A stretch of DNA of 64,000 nt from Cryptomeria japonica (Eukaryota; Streptophyta; Pinopsida; Cupressales; Cupressaceae): positions 187,901,949 through 187,965,948 of the forward strand of contig NC_081411.1 of NCBI RefSeq assembly GCF_030272615.1, written 5' to 3'. The position numbers and the translations under genes are program-made. Positions 34,014 to 45,802 of this stretch are shown here, piece after piece. The first letter of the stretch is position 1, and each line of letters starts with the position of its first letter. The notes below the pieces were generated by a model, which was given only the letters and a program-made list of their open reading frames with translations, was not told the DNA's origin and searched no databases.

Positions 34014-36822
34014 AACCCTGTTGGGACTCATTAAATTTGAGTCAAGTTTAGAGGCCCATTTAAAAAAATTTCTCTATATGTCAGAAAGGCACCTAAATAA
34101 GTCAGTTTGAATGGCCTAGTTAGAGAGGGTAAAATGGAACCAGTTGATTTTCAAGGGGTAAGGCTCAGGATTCATGTCCTACACCTTTCATTTGGCCTAT
34201 TTAGTGATATGCAACTTTCAGAATTCAGTTTGGAGAAGTTTACCAAGTACCCATTTCGAGGGGTGAGCTGAAATTGCATTTTAGGCACAAATGCAGATTT
34301 TATTGAATAGCCTACTTTGAGCAATTACATCTTTTGCCCCATTGATTTTCATGAAGAAATTCAAAATGGATTAAATTGTATGCCTAAATGTGAGTTATCT
34401 TGCAAAATTTCAAGTTCTTATGAATCCATCTGCTTAGTTTTCAAAGCCAAATCCATTTGCAGTTTGTGTGATTTCACTAGTCCCTGTTTCGACAGCTAGT
34501 CAGAGCCCTGTTTCGCATAAGTGTAAAAGTTGCCTTAGTAAGTGTTATGATAGAATGTTTGTTCCAAGTTACTATTGGTATAGATGAAAAGCTATGTTTC
34601 AAGTTTCAGGCTCCTTCCAATCCGTTTAGTTGGTTTTCAAAAGGGTTCATTTAGCCATCGTTTTCAGTGATCCGTACTTTCAGTGTTATATTAGTTTAAG
34701 TAGTTGTTTTTATGAGCGCACCATTTGCATCTTGTCAGTGTTGCGATCAAACCAAGATTTATAAGTTTTAATATGTACTTGAAGGTACCTATGTTTCAAA
34801 TTTGAGGGCCTACGGAGGTCATTTGATATTTTTAAGAAAGGCATCATGTGTTGCCAGAACATTGACTTCATCAGGTCCACAGTGTCGACAAAGCCAGTTG
34901 GGCATTTTTGAAAATTAATATCTCTTTGCTCAGAACTCATTTTGAAAAACTATTTGGTAGAGTTCATCCTTGTATATCAGAGTACACGCCTGTCAGATGG
35001 TGAGATCCAGAAAGGTGTTTTGACCACTTTGAAAATTACGTCTTCGCGATTAAATGCGAAAATGTGGTGCAGGCACTTGAAAGTCACGAAATTCAATTTA
35101 ATGATCCAAAAATGATGCTGATCATTTCCAGAGGTATGTTTGAGGTCTGTGAGTCATTTCAAAGGTTAGTTGAATGAAAACGAAAATTATTTTTAGTCGG
35201 ACCCACTTTGGGGCCTGACCTAGCCTATGCCCATGCATTGTTTTTATTGGCGACATTGTTCACTGAGAGATTTTTCGGAATGTCTAAATATGGATTGTAA
35301 TCACGAGACATGTCATGAGGTTTGAAAATACTATAGACTTCCAGGCAATTTCAGATTGGCGATTTTAATGCCAAATCCTCCTCCAGCGACAGAGAAGAGA
35401 TTTTAAAAAATGCAAATGTATTTTGGAAATGGTGTGGAATGGAGAGTGGATTGATCATTTAGCAAATGTAATTCGCATAATGAATTGTCTTTCCTTTTTC
35501 TATTCGTGTGGTGTTTGGGTTGAAGAGACATTTGAAACTAAACCAATGCTTTTGTCTAATGACTTTACCAACAGCTTCCCTACATTCAAGAAGAGGCAAA
35601 TGAAACTCCAGGAAAAATGAAACAGCAGAAATGTATGATGTTGTTTTAGTTGTATGTGCTATCGAAAAAGAGCCATGAGAGACCTTTAAACAAATGAATA
35701 TGGGCATCCCTCTCCACATGAAACATTGCCAAGCATAAATCCAACTCCAAAAGAAAATTTCAATTGGCATGAAGCCAAAGTCTCTCTGCACAAATGAGAA
35801 AGGGGCAATTCAAAAATTTTAGTAGCAATGCAATGGTGTGAGTTTGATGGAGAGAAGCATTAGAAAACATTACATACAAATGCCTTTGGCTGGTGTAAAG
35901 CCCAGTTTCTACAACCTTTGCCAAAACCCTCCCATGTATGTGGTAAAAGGCATTTGTTGGAGCTAAACCAACAACTCCTCCCTCTCATGTGACATGGTGG
36001 AAGACTATTTTAAAGTCTTAAACAAATCTAAAGAAAGTAGTAGTATCCTCCATCACATGGTCTCTCCAATTCTCCTTGCTGTGTGTGGTTTGTAAAAAAC
36101 AAGAGAGCAGTAAAAACATTCAAACAAATGCAATGCCAGACATTTCTCCTCCTTGTTGTGTATTCTATGTGGAATGGTGTTTGAAACCATTGAAACAATA
36201 GCAAAGTGCAGGCTGCGTGGATGCAATGGGCAAGGGCATTAAAATAAATTTCAACCAAATGAAAATGTAGCAAAGGCACCATTGAAACTTCCAGGTAGGT
36301 CTCAAAAAATCCAAGAAATGCACAGTCCCAGGTGAAATGGATTATCCCACATTCGCTAGGTGAATGGATTTTTTAATATTTAAAAGAAACACTCTACACA
36401 TCTAATATGTCAAAGCCATCAAGGCTTTTGACACAAGGTGCTATGGCACCCAAGGTGGACCACACGCACATGGGTACAGATCCCAAGGTGACCAGAGGTG
36501 GCGACCAGGTAGACCCCACACAGGAACGCTTCTCGAGGTAGATGGGTGAAATTTTGCAGAGAAAGGCTGACTTAACCAGCGAGCATGTCCGAGATGGATC
36601 GATGGTCAGGATGACTTCATGAAGGCGAGATGCACGAAGGATAAGCCCTGAGAAATGGTGAAAAGCCCAAGGTGAAAATGCAAGGTTAAATTGTGAGCAA
36701 GTTCGGAGGATCCAATGACCTGCGCAATTTCGAAGCTTGAAGATGCACAAACGTTACCATCTGCAAAATGGCGAAAGCCAAGTGGCGGGTCCAGGTGGAA
36801 AGACAGCTCGCAGGCCATCTGA

Positions 36823-36985
36823 GGTGGCAGTGATGTGGCACACAGTTGGCACATAGGTGGCAGTCCAATGGTGATGATGTGGCACAGAGGTGGCGCTGAG
36901 GTGGCCGACAAGCAAGCAGCCTAGTGGCAATGACGTGGCTGACAAGTGGCAAAAGATGAGGTGTCATGCTAGGTGGTGCCTAGTG
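36823..36985 (+). repeat. GTGGC-rich degenerate repeat cluster in H 5' LTR
   Basis: GTGGC and near variants recur about every 10-20 bp. The same cluster occurs in the 3' LTR at about 43815-43985, so it is part of the element and not a local expansion. Confidence 0.65.
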
Positions 36986-37172
36986 GATCCCATCAGCCAA
37001 TCAGGTCCCGCCATGTGGCAAAGCGTCAGGGCCAAAAGGGAGCAAAAATCAAATTTAAAATCAGTTAATGATATAGTTGAAACTATAGAGAAAATTCAAA
37101 AAATTTAAATGATGGCCTGTTGTTCAAGATTAATTCGCCCAGGGTTTAATTTTTGGCCAAATGTAGAAGTAT

Positions 37173-37180
37173 TATATATT
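37173..37180 (+). promoter_or_regulatory. Possible TATA box of element H
   Basis: TATATATT lies about 1.07 kb before the LTR end and is conserved in the 3' LTR near 44167. Supported by motif and position only. Confidence 0.3.
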
Positions 37181-38246
37181 TCCGAAAATCTCTCAAGGTG
37201 AGGAATCTAATCAGGTAGTCAACTTTAACAGATATGGGATATTTTGAGAGCAGTTTCCATGGAAAAGAAGAAGGTAAAGAATTTCAGTTAGAGAAAATGG
37301 ACACTTGGCAATTTCGATTGCAGATCTGATCTTTCCCTCTTCTTATTCTCAATTCTTCTCATTTGTAAGGGTTCCAAAAATTTGGAGAGTGGCTCCAGAT
37401 TTTCATGGTTTCCAGTTCTGATTAGCTTCACCCAAATGTATACAATTTTATGGATCTTTTCAAGGTATAGTGGTCATAGTGCAGTGTTGTAAATGTGTGT
37501 TTTAGTTGCAGGTCTTACTTATGTCAGGCATGAGTAAATTCCACACAGTATTGTCTCTAGGCTTATATTTCATTGTTATGAATCAAATCCTTAAGGAGGA
37601 ATGAGATTTGTTGACTTAAGGGAGTTTGTGTGATTGTTTGTGGGTAACCTTCAAGGAAGTTTTTTAAATTCTATAATCAGTCATGAGATGATGGAATATG
37701 CATCCAGATCTGATGAACTCTTTGAATGAATCAAATAATGCATTAATATAAGGTATTGATGCATGAATATATTTTTAAAGGAGAACAAAAGTTGCAGCTA
37801 TGATTTACATGTGCAGTTCTATGTGTGACTCTATTGCCCAATGAACAAGGCACTGGTCTTGTATATTTGAGGATAGCTTCAGAACAACAATTTTAAAAGA
37901 AAATATATTTCCCTTTATTTTTAGGGGTGTGTTCTTCTCAGTCCAAGCTCTTTGTTCATTTATGATTTATACAGATCTAGCCAATCTGTAGTGTGTTTCT
38001 AAATTGGATGAGTTTGTGGAATGCTTTATCTACTTCACTGATGATGTCATGGTGAGTAAATAAGTTTGATTCAGTGCATCAAAAGGGTGTCCCCCCTAGG
38101 TCTAGCAGAACCTAAAGTGCAGGAGGATCATTAGGATCCTATGTTATGTTGTCCAAGCCCTGAAGTGTTTCATTGATTGAGATTGGCCATCTCATAGATA
38201 GATTTGCAGGTGTTCTTAGGTTATCACTTCTAGCGAACATCAAAAA

Positions 38247-38264
38247 TGGCGACTCTACTGGGGA
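38247..38264 (+). other. Element H primer-binding site (tRNA-Arg)
   Basis: TGGCGACTCTACTGGGGA starts four bases after the LTR end. It complements the CCA-ending 3' arm of a plant tRNA-Arg, with one T where C would be expected. No tRNA-Met site is present. Confidence 0.75.
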
Positions 38265-38805
38265 AGTGTTGTAATAATTCATGTTGAATCGAATCCCATG
38301 AGCCTAGCCAAAATTCATTTCGGGAAGAGTCTTAGAAGTTTAGAAATCTGAAAGTCATTTTCAAATTTGAAAGTGTGTACCTTGGAAATCTTTGTTGCTA
38401 AGAAATTTCAAAATACTATGTGACTCTATTGTGTGTGGTGAAACCTAGAAATCTGAAAGTGTTTCAGAGTGAAGATCAGTGTTTAGATTTTATTCCTCTT
38501 CAAGGAGGTGGCAACTCTGTAAGAATGAACTTGAGATTTGGAGGCTTTCTTCAAATTTCCAGTCAGAAGAGAACTGAACAGCAGTAGCAAATTTAGTCCA
38601 GGTATTCCTCAAGGTATTCATGAAATAACTCTGTTCCTTATGAGGTGAAACAGTCACCATTGAAAGGAAAAGAAAATTTGCAATATGCATGCTTCATGTT
38701 TTGAAATAAATTTGAGCTAAGAAATGGGAGAAGTGTGTATAATTCTAAAAATTAGTGACTGCAAAGGTTTTAAAAGAATTTATAAAATAGTAAGATGCAT
38801 GATAA

Positions 38806-39219
38806 TGGTTCAGTGAATGCTATCCAGATGTAGTTCCTAGATCCAAGAATCCTTTGTCAAATCTGAAAGAGATCAATAGAGAAATTATAATCTGTCTTCA
38901 AATGATCCAAGAGAGATTTGTCTGGTTGTTAAAAAGGAAAGTAGGGACAAGAAAAAAAGAAGAATCATCATATGTTTTCTATGGAATATTTTTAGCTGCA
39001 TCAAATGAGCTTTCAGCTAATGCTAGACCCCATGAGTCTGTTTTGATTGAGTTATTCTTAGAGCTTTATGAGCCTGACTCAGTTAATTGGTCTACTGCCT
39101 TCAGAAAAGAATGTGTTGAATGTATTAAAGAATGGATAGGTATGATTGAAGGAATTCAATCTAAAAATATACACAAGATTAAAAATAATGAAGGAGATGA
39201 GCCCCTGAGTGGAAACTGA
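38806..39219 (+). pseudogene. First copy of duplicated H ORF segment
   Basis: An open frame without an ATG runs from about 38806 to TGA 39217-39219. It encodes about 120 residues identical to the start of the next ORF (NLKEINREIIICLQMIQ..). It is the upstream half of a perfect 392 bp tandem duplication (38822-39213 and 39223-39614). I recognise no domain. The segment is rich in charged residues and has an amphipathic, helix-like middle (FVWLLKRKVGTRKKEE). The lack of an ATG and the out-of-frame offset (401 bp) suggest it is a by-product of the duplication. Confidence 0.6.
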
Positions 39220-39614
39220 TGGATCCAGATGTAGTTCCTAGATCCAAGAATCCTTTGTCAAATCTGAAAGAGATCAATAGAGAAATTATAATCTGTCTTC
39301 AAATGATCCAAGAGAGATTTGTCTGGTTGTTAAAAAGGAAAGTAGGGACAAGAAAAAAAGAAGAATCATCATATGTTTTCTATGGAATATTTTTAGCTGC
39401 ATCAAATGAGCTTTCAGCTAATGCTAGACCCCATGAGTCTGTTTTGATTGAGTTATTCTTAGAGCTTTATGAGCCTGACTCAGTTAATTGGTCTACTGCC
39501 TTCAGAAAAGAATGTGTTGAATGTATTAAAGAATGGATAGGTATGATTGAAGGAATTCAATCTAAAAATATACACAAGATTAAAAATAATGAAGGAGATG
39601 AGCCCCTGAGTGGA
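38822..39614 (+). repeat. Perfect 392 bp tandem duplication inside H
   Basis: Copies at 38822-39213 and 39223-39614 are separated by nine bases (AACTGATGG). I found no difference between them on reading, although the surrounding LTRs have diverged by many substitutions. Confidence 0.9.
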
Positions 39615-40778
39615 TGTACCTCCTATGATGCTGAATGTGATTATTCTCAGTATGATAGTTTAGATGTGTATTCAGAGCGAGAAGAAATTTGTGAGAATAG
39701 TAATTGTTCAACTAATCATGAGCCCGTTGAGGTTTCAGATGCTAATGATGTAGATCACCTTGTTGTTGATTTCAATCCACAAAATGTTGGCAAACAAAGT
39801 TGTGAAACTATGTTGCAACATGTAGCAACACATTATGAGCAGTGTGATAAAGGATATGATGCAGATGCAAGTTGTTGTGATGATGAAATAAATGTGCATA
39901 GAGACATGAGCACTGCAGATCCAATACCCTTATCAGATTGGGACAATGTTTACAGCTCAGAGGATGAAGCCAAGGAAAATGAAAATGGAGAAGGAGGTTC
40001 ACTATGTAGTGAGCAAATTTCAGAACTCTTAGCTGCTGATTTTTAGAGATGTAGATTCAAAAATGTGCCCAATCTTTCATACCCATTCAGTATATGTTTT
40101 GATACTGATGATGTTTTTGAGTGAGTAAAAAATGATACATATGATGTTGATTATCTTCCCATGTTTGATAGACAAAATGATAATGCATATATGGTTGATA
40201 GGTATGATGATGTAGATTCATATGTTGATATGAACTCCTGATTTGATATGCATTATGTAGATCTACCTCTTAAAAGACATGACAGATATGAGGTGTTTTT
40301 CTCAGATTTGCAAGGAGGAAATGAACCATTGGCAAGTAAAAATCATGTATTTTCATGTATGCAAAGTGTTGATAGAAATTGTGTTCAACATGAAGTTGAA
40401 GTGCAATCATGTTATGGGGAAGTTTTCCTCCCTAGTTTGCAGGATATTATTGTGAAAGAGTGTTTATTATTTCAGCAAATTAGCAATAAGGATATGTCTG
40501 ATATTCCCAACTTTCAGAGGGAGTCGAATTACTTCTCATTTCAGCAAAGAAGTGATGGTAAAGAGTATGGCGCTCTTACGTCACCTAGTGACCAACCCTC
40601 TCAGCATGTGTTTGATTTTCAGAGATATTGTGACTATGAACATGCTACTGATTATGTTTTATATAATCAGCTAATTAGAAGTGGAAGTGTTTTTGATTAG
40701 GCAGATGTGAATGATGATTTTAGCTTACCTTTGGTTAGTGGAAACAAAAATCAAGTGTTTGACAGAGGTAAGAATTGA
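39219..40778 (+). pseudogene. Element H internal ORF, unknown acidic protein with three in-frame stops
   Basis: ATG 39219 overlaps the stop of the upstream copy (TGATG). The frame is open for 275 codons to TAG 40044-40046 and continues in the same frame. Further stops are TGA 40122-40124, TGA 40239-40241 and TAG 40698-40700, before a final TGA 40776-40778, about 520 codons in all. Two of the TGA codons could be former tryptophan. The first 130 residues are mixed and helical in character. The remainder is rich in aspartate, glutamate, serine and tyrosine (for example DVDYLPMFDRQNDN) and looks disordered. There is no zinc knuckle, protease DSG/DTG, RT YxDD or integrase motif, and I do not recognise the family. 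Ogre-type elements are known to carry an extra ORF of unclear function before gag; this could be a relic of one or a captured host segment. Confidence 0.6.
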
Positions 40779-41002
40779 TTTCAGTTTTGATGGCCTGGGG
40801 CCATTTATAAGTTGTATATTTTATACAGTTTCTTTGCTTTAGTTGTGTGGTTTTCAATAAAGTGCCCTGTTGTTTGGGTAGAATAAGGAAGCCCTATTTT
40901 TGAGAAGAGAAGAGATGTGATCCATTTTTGGGTGGTCTGCTTAACCATTGATTCTGGATTCTTGTGTTGATCTTGCAATCAACCATCCCCAGTCAGAGCC
41001 AC
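40779..41002 (+). other. Element H 3' interior, non-coding
   Basis: No gene and no clear polypurine tract. The bases against the 3' LTR (CCCAGTCAGAGCCAC) are pyrimidine-mixed. The nearest purine-rich run is GAGAAGAGAAGAGATG near 40898-40915, about 90 bp away. Confidence 0.6.
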
Positions 41003-44000
41003 TGTTGGGACTCATTAAATTTGAGTCAAGTTTAGAGGCCCATTTCAAAAAATTTCTCTATATGTCAGAAAGGCACCTAAATAAGTCAATTTGAATGGCC
41101 TAGTTAGAGAGGGTAAAATGGAGCCAGTTGATTTTCAAGGGGTAAGTCTCAGGATTCATGTCCTACACCTTTCATTTGGCCTATTCAGTGATGTAAAACT
41201 TTTAGAATTTAGTTTGGAGAAGTTTACTAGGTACCCATTTCGAGGGGTGCGCTAAAAGTGCATTTTAGGCACAAATGCAGATTTTATTGAGTAGCCTACT
41301 TTGAGCAATTACATCTTTTGCCCCGTTGATTTTCATGAAGAAATTCAAAATGGATTACATTGTATGCATAAATTTGAGTTAGCTTGAAAAATTTCAAGTT
41401 CTTACGAATCCATTTTCTCAATTTTCAAAGCCAAATCCGTTTGCAGTTTGTGTGATTTGACTAGTCCCTGTTTCGACAGCTAGTCGGAGCCCTGTTTCGC
41501 ATAAGTGTAAAAGTTGCCTCAGTAAGTGTTATGAAAGAATGTTTGTTCCAGGTTACTATTGGTATAGATGAAAAGCTATGTTTCAAGTTTCAGGCTCCTA
41601 CCAATCCGTTTAGTTGGTTTTCAAAAGGGTTCATTTAGCCATCATTTTCAGTGATCCGTACTTTCAGTGTTATATCAGTTAAAGTAGTTGTTTTTATGAG
41701 CGCACCATTTGCATCCTGTCAGTCTTGTGATCAAAATGAGATTTCAAATTTTTAATATGTACTTTAAGGTACCTATGTTTCAAATTTGAGGGCCTACGGA
41801 GGTCGTTTGATATTTTTAAGAAAGGCGTCATGTGTTGCCAGAACATTGACTTCATCAGGTCCGCAGTGTCGACAAAGCTAGTTGGGCATTTTTGAAAATT
41901 AATATCTCTTAGCTCGAGACTCATCTTGAAAAACCATTGGGTAGAGTTCATCCTTGTATATCAGAGTACAGGCCTATCAGATGGCGAGATCTAGAAAGGT
42001 GTTTTGACCACTTTGAAAATTACGTCTTCGCAATTAAATGCGAAAATATGGCGCAGGTGCCTGAAAGTCGCGAAATTCAATTTAATGATCCGAAAATGAT
42101 GGCGATCATTTCCAGAGGTATGTTTGAGGTCCGTGAGTCATTTCAAAGGTTAGTTGAGTGAAAACAATTTTTTTTTTATTTGGACCTACTTTGGGGCCCG
42201 ACCTAGCCTATGCCTGTGCATTGTTTTTATTGGCGACTTTGTTCACTGAGAGATTTTTCAGAATGTCTAAATATGGATTGTAATCACGAGACATGTCATG
42301 AGGTTTGAAAAGATTGTAGACTTCTAGGCAATTTCAGATTGCCAATTTTAATGCCAAATCCTCCTCCAGCGATAGAGAAGAGATTTTAAAAAATGCAAAT
42401 GTATTTTGGAAATGGTGTGGAATGGAGAGTGGATTGATCATTCAACAAATGTAATTTGCATAATGAATTGTCTTTCCTTTTTCTGTTCGTGTGGTGTTTG
42501 GATTGAAGAGCCATTTGAAACTGAAGCAATGCTTTTGGCTAATGACTTTACTAGCAACTTCCCTACATTCAAGAAGAGGCAAATGAAACTCCAGGAAAAA
42601 TGAAACAGCAGAAATGTATGATGTTGGTTTATCTGTATGTGCTATCGAAAAAGAGCCACGAGAGACCTTTCAACAAATGTATATGGGCATCCCTCTCCAT
42701 GTGAAACATTGCCAGGCATAAATCCAACTCCAAAAGCAAATTTCAATTGGCATGAAGCCAAAGTCTCTCTACACAAATGAGAAAGGGGCAATTCAGAAAT
42801 TTTAGCTACAATGCAATGGTGTGAGTTTGATGGAGAGAAGCATTAGAAAACATTCCAAACAAATGCCTTTGGCTGGTGTAAAGCCCAGTTTCTACAACCT
42901 TTGCCAAAAGCCTCCCATGTATCTGGTAAAAGGCATTTGCTGGAACTAAACCAGCAACTCCTCCCTCTCACGTGACATGGTGGAAGACTATTTTAAAGTC
43001 TTAAACAAATCTAAAGCAAGCAGTAGTATCCTCCATCACGTGGTCTCCCCAAGTCTCCTTGCTATGCGTGGTTTGTAAAAAAAAGAGAGTAGTAAAAACA
43101 TTCAAACAAATGCAATGCTAGACATTTCTCCTCCCTACTATGTATTCTATGTGGAATGGTGTTTGAAACCATTGAAACAATAGCAAAGTGCAGGCTGCGT
43201 GGATGCAATGGGCAAGGGCATTAAAATAAATTTCAACCAAATGAAAATGTAGCAAAGGCACCATTGAAACTTCCAAGTAGGTCTCAAAAAATCCAAGAAA
43301 TGCGTAGTCCCAGGTGAAATGTATTATCCCACATTCGTTGGGTGAAGGGATTTTTTAATATTTAAAAGAAACACTCTACACATCTAATATGTCAAAGCAA
43401 TCAAGGCATTTGACACAATGTGCTATGGCACCCAAGGAGGACCCCACGCATGTGGGTGCAGATCCCAAGTTGACCAGAGGTGGCGACTGAGTGGCGACCA
43501 GGTGGATCCCACGTAGGCACGCTTCCCGAGGTGGATGGGCAAAATTTTGTAGATAAAGGTCGACTTAACCAACGAGCATGTCCGAGATGGATGGATGGTC
43601 GGCATGACTTCGTGAAGGTGAGATGCATGAAGGATAAGCCCTATGAAATGGCAAAAAAGCCCAAGGTGAAAATGCAAGGTTAAAGAGTGAGCAAGTTCGG
43701 AGGATGCGATAGCCTACGCGGTTTCGAAGCTTGAAGATGCACGAACATTACCATTTGTGAAATTGCGAAAGCCAGGTGGCAGGTCCAGGTGGAAAGACAG
43801 CTCGCAGGCCATTCGAGGTGGCAGTGATGTGGCACATAGTTGGCACATAGGTGGCAGTCGAATGGTGATGACATGGCACAAAGGTGGCGCTGAGGTGGCC
43901 GACAAGCAAGCAGCCTAGTGGCAATGATGCGGCCAACAAGTGGCAAAAGATGAGGTGTCATGCCAGGTGGCGCCCAGTGGATCCCATCGGCTAATCAGGT

Positions 44001-45241
44001 CTCACCACATGGCAAAGCGTCAGGGCCAAAAGGGAGCAAAAATCAAATTTAAAATCAGTTAATGATATAGTTGAAACTATAGAGAAAATTCAAAAAATTT
44101 AAATGATGGCCTGTTGTTCAAGATTAATTCGCCTAGGGTTTAATTTTTGGCCAAATGTAGAAGTATTATATATTTCCGGAAAGCTCTCAAGGTGAGGAAT
44201 CTAATCAGGTAGTCAACTTTAACAGATATGGGATATTTTGAGAGCAATTTCCATGGGAAAGTTAGAAGGTAAAGAATTTCAGTTAGAGAAAATGGACACT
44301 TGGCAATTTTGATTGCAGATCTTATCTTTCCCTCCTCTTCTTATTCTCAATTCTTCTCATTTGTAAGGGTTCCAAAAATTTGGAGAGTGGCTCTAGATTT
44401 TCATGGTTTCCAGTTCTGATTAGCTTGACCCAAATGTATACAATTTTATGGATCTTTTCAGGGTATAGTGGTCACAGTGCAGTGTTGTAAATGTGTGTTT
44501 TAGTTGCAGGTCTTACTTATGTTAGGCATGAGTAAATTCCACACAGTATTGTCTCTAGGCTTATATTTCATTGTTATGAATCGAATCCTTAGGGAGGAAT
44601 GACATTTGTCGACTTCAAGGGAGTTTGTGTGATTGTTTGTGGGTAACCTTCAAGGAAGTTTTTTAAATTCTATAATCAGTCATGAGATGATGGAATATGC
44701 ATCCAGATTTGATGAATTCTTTGAATGAATCAAATAATGCATTAATATAAGGTATTGATGCATGAATATCTTTTTAAAGGAGAACAAAACTTGCAGCTAT
44801 GATTTACATGTGCAGTTCTATGTGTGACTCTATTGCCCAATGAACAAGGTACTGGTCTTGTAGATTTGAGGATAGCTTTAGAACAACAATTTTAAAAGAA
44901 AATATATTTCCCTTTATGTTTAGGGGTGTTTTCTTCTCATTCCAAGCTCTTTGTTCATTTATGATTTATATAGATCTAGCCAATCTATAGTGTGTTTCTA
45001 AGTTGGATGAGTTTGTGGAATGCTCTATCTACTTCATTGATGTTGTCATGGTGAGTAAATAAGTTTGATTCAGTGCAACAAAAGGGTGTTCCCCCTAGGT
45101 CTAGCAGAACCTGAAGTGCGGGAGGATCATTAGGATCCTATGTTATGTTGTGCAAGCCCTGAAGTGTTTCATTGATTGAGATTGGCCATCTCATAGATAG
45201 ATTTGTAGGTGTTCTTGGGTTATCACTTTTGGTGAACAACA
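41003..45241 (+). repeat. Element H 3' LTR (4.2 kb)
   Basis: It begins TGTTGGGACTCATTAAATT and ends GAACAACA, then the duplicated AACCC. It is colinear with the 5' LTR with scattered substitutions and small indels. Confidence 0.92.
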
Positions 45242-45246
45242 AACCC

Positions 45247-45797
45247 TAAAAAGGGTTCACCCACATGTCTTTTTAAAAGAATAATATTATAAGGGGTTTT
45301 GAATTTAAATAAGGTTTTTTTGGGGGGGAGGATTCCCCATGGTTAATAGGATGAATTTTATAATAGATGATGTGGAGTTATTTTAATATAAATAAGGTAA
45401 ATTATTTTATAAGAGAATAATGGAAGTTTATATTTTCTTGTTTAGATAATAATATATATATATATGCAAATGTATATCTATATATATTTAATTTTCATAA
45501 ACATTTATTAATGGGTATTTTTAATTATAATGATTATTTAAACCCCCACGGGAGTAATTTAATTGTATTTGAGTATTTTCTATTTTTAAGGGGTTGAGTT
45601 AATTATAAATGCTTATCTAAAGGAAGATTTATTTGATAAGTCAACTTATTAATTTTATTTTGATGATGTTAGAGACATTTCAAATATTTGCCTATTTAAT
45701 TATTATTAATACAATGAATTGTATTATTGTTAATTTAATAAATTTTGGAGTTATTTAAATATTACAAGGGATTAATATTAACTCTTAATATAATGAA
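45247..45797 (+). other. AT-rich spacer between H and I
   Basis: No gene is seen. It holds a T7G7 run near 45315-45328 and an AT dinucleotide run near 45451-45465. Before the H and I insertions it was continuous with 33586-34018 on the left and 60286-60320 on the right. Confidence 0.6.
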
Positions 45798-45802
45798 AAT
45801 TG

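Larger units (their letters stand above)
34019..38242 (+). repeat. Element H 5' LTR (4.2 kb)
   Basis: It begins TGTTGGGACTCATTAAATT and ends GAACATCA. No credible coding region; its short ORFs are not conserved as ORFs in the other copy. It contains a GTGGC-rich cluster at about 36823-36985 and a TATA-like TATATATT near 37173. Confidence 0.92.
34019..45241 (+). mobile_element. Element H: non-autonomous long-LTR (LARD-like) retrotransposon with tRNA-Arg primer site
   Basis: It has two LTRs of 4224 and 4239 bp, a 2760 bp interior, and AACCC duplicated at 34014-34018 and 45242-45246. The primer site TGGCGACTCTACTGGGGA fits the 3' end of a plant tRNA-Arg with one mismatch. tRNA-Arg priming and very long LTRs are known from the Ty3/gypsy Tat/Ogre lineage. 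No protease, RT, RNase H or integrase is present, so it would depend on another element. This arrangement fits a large retrotransposon derivative (LARD). Assignment to Tat/Ogre is an inference from the primer site and LTR length alone. Confidence 0.85.

Noticed and set aside
33699-34031. Repetitive 110-codon frame with PPL-type repeats across the minisatellite
   Set aside because: A 33 bp repeat unit keeps a frame open by arithmetic. Units of 34 bp break it, and no start or domain supports coding.
34317-36967. Short ORFs on both strands within the H LTRs, including Cys/His-rich minus-strand frames
   Set aside because: They come from the GTGGC-rich cluster. The frames and stops differ between the two LTR copies, so they are not maintained as genes.
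38806-40778. H ORF as gag of a gypsy element
   Set aside because: No CCHC knuckle, protease motif or following pol was found in the interior on either strand.
45247-45797. AT-rich spacer as a matrix attachment region or MITE
   Set aside because: It is AT-rich with an AT dinucleotide run, but I found no terminal inverted repeats or TSD, and composition alone does not support a call.
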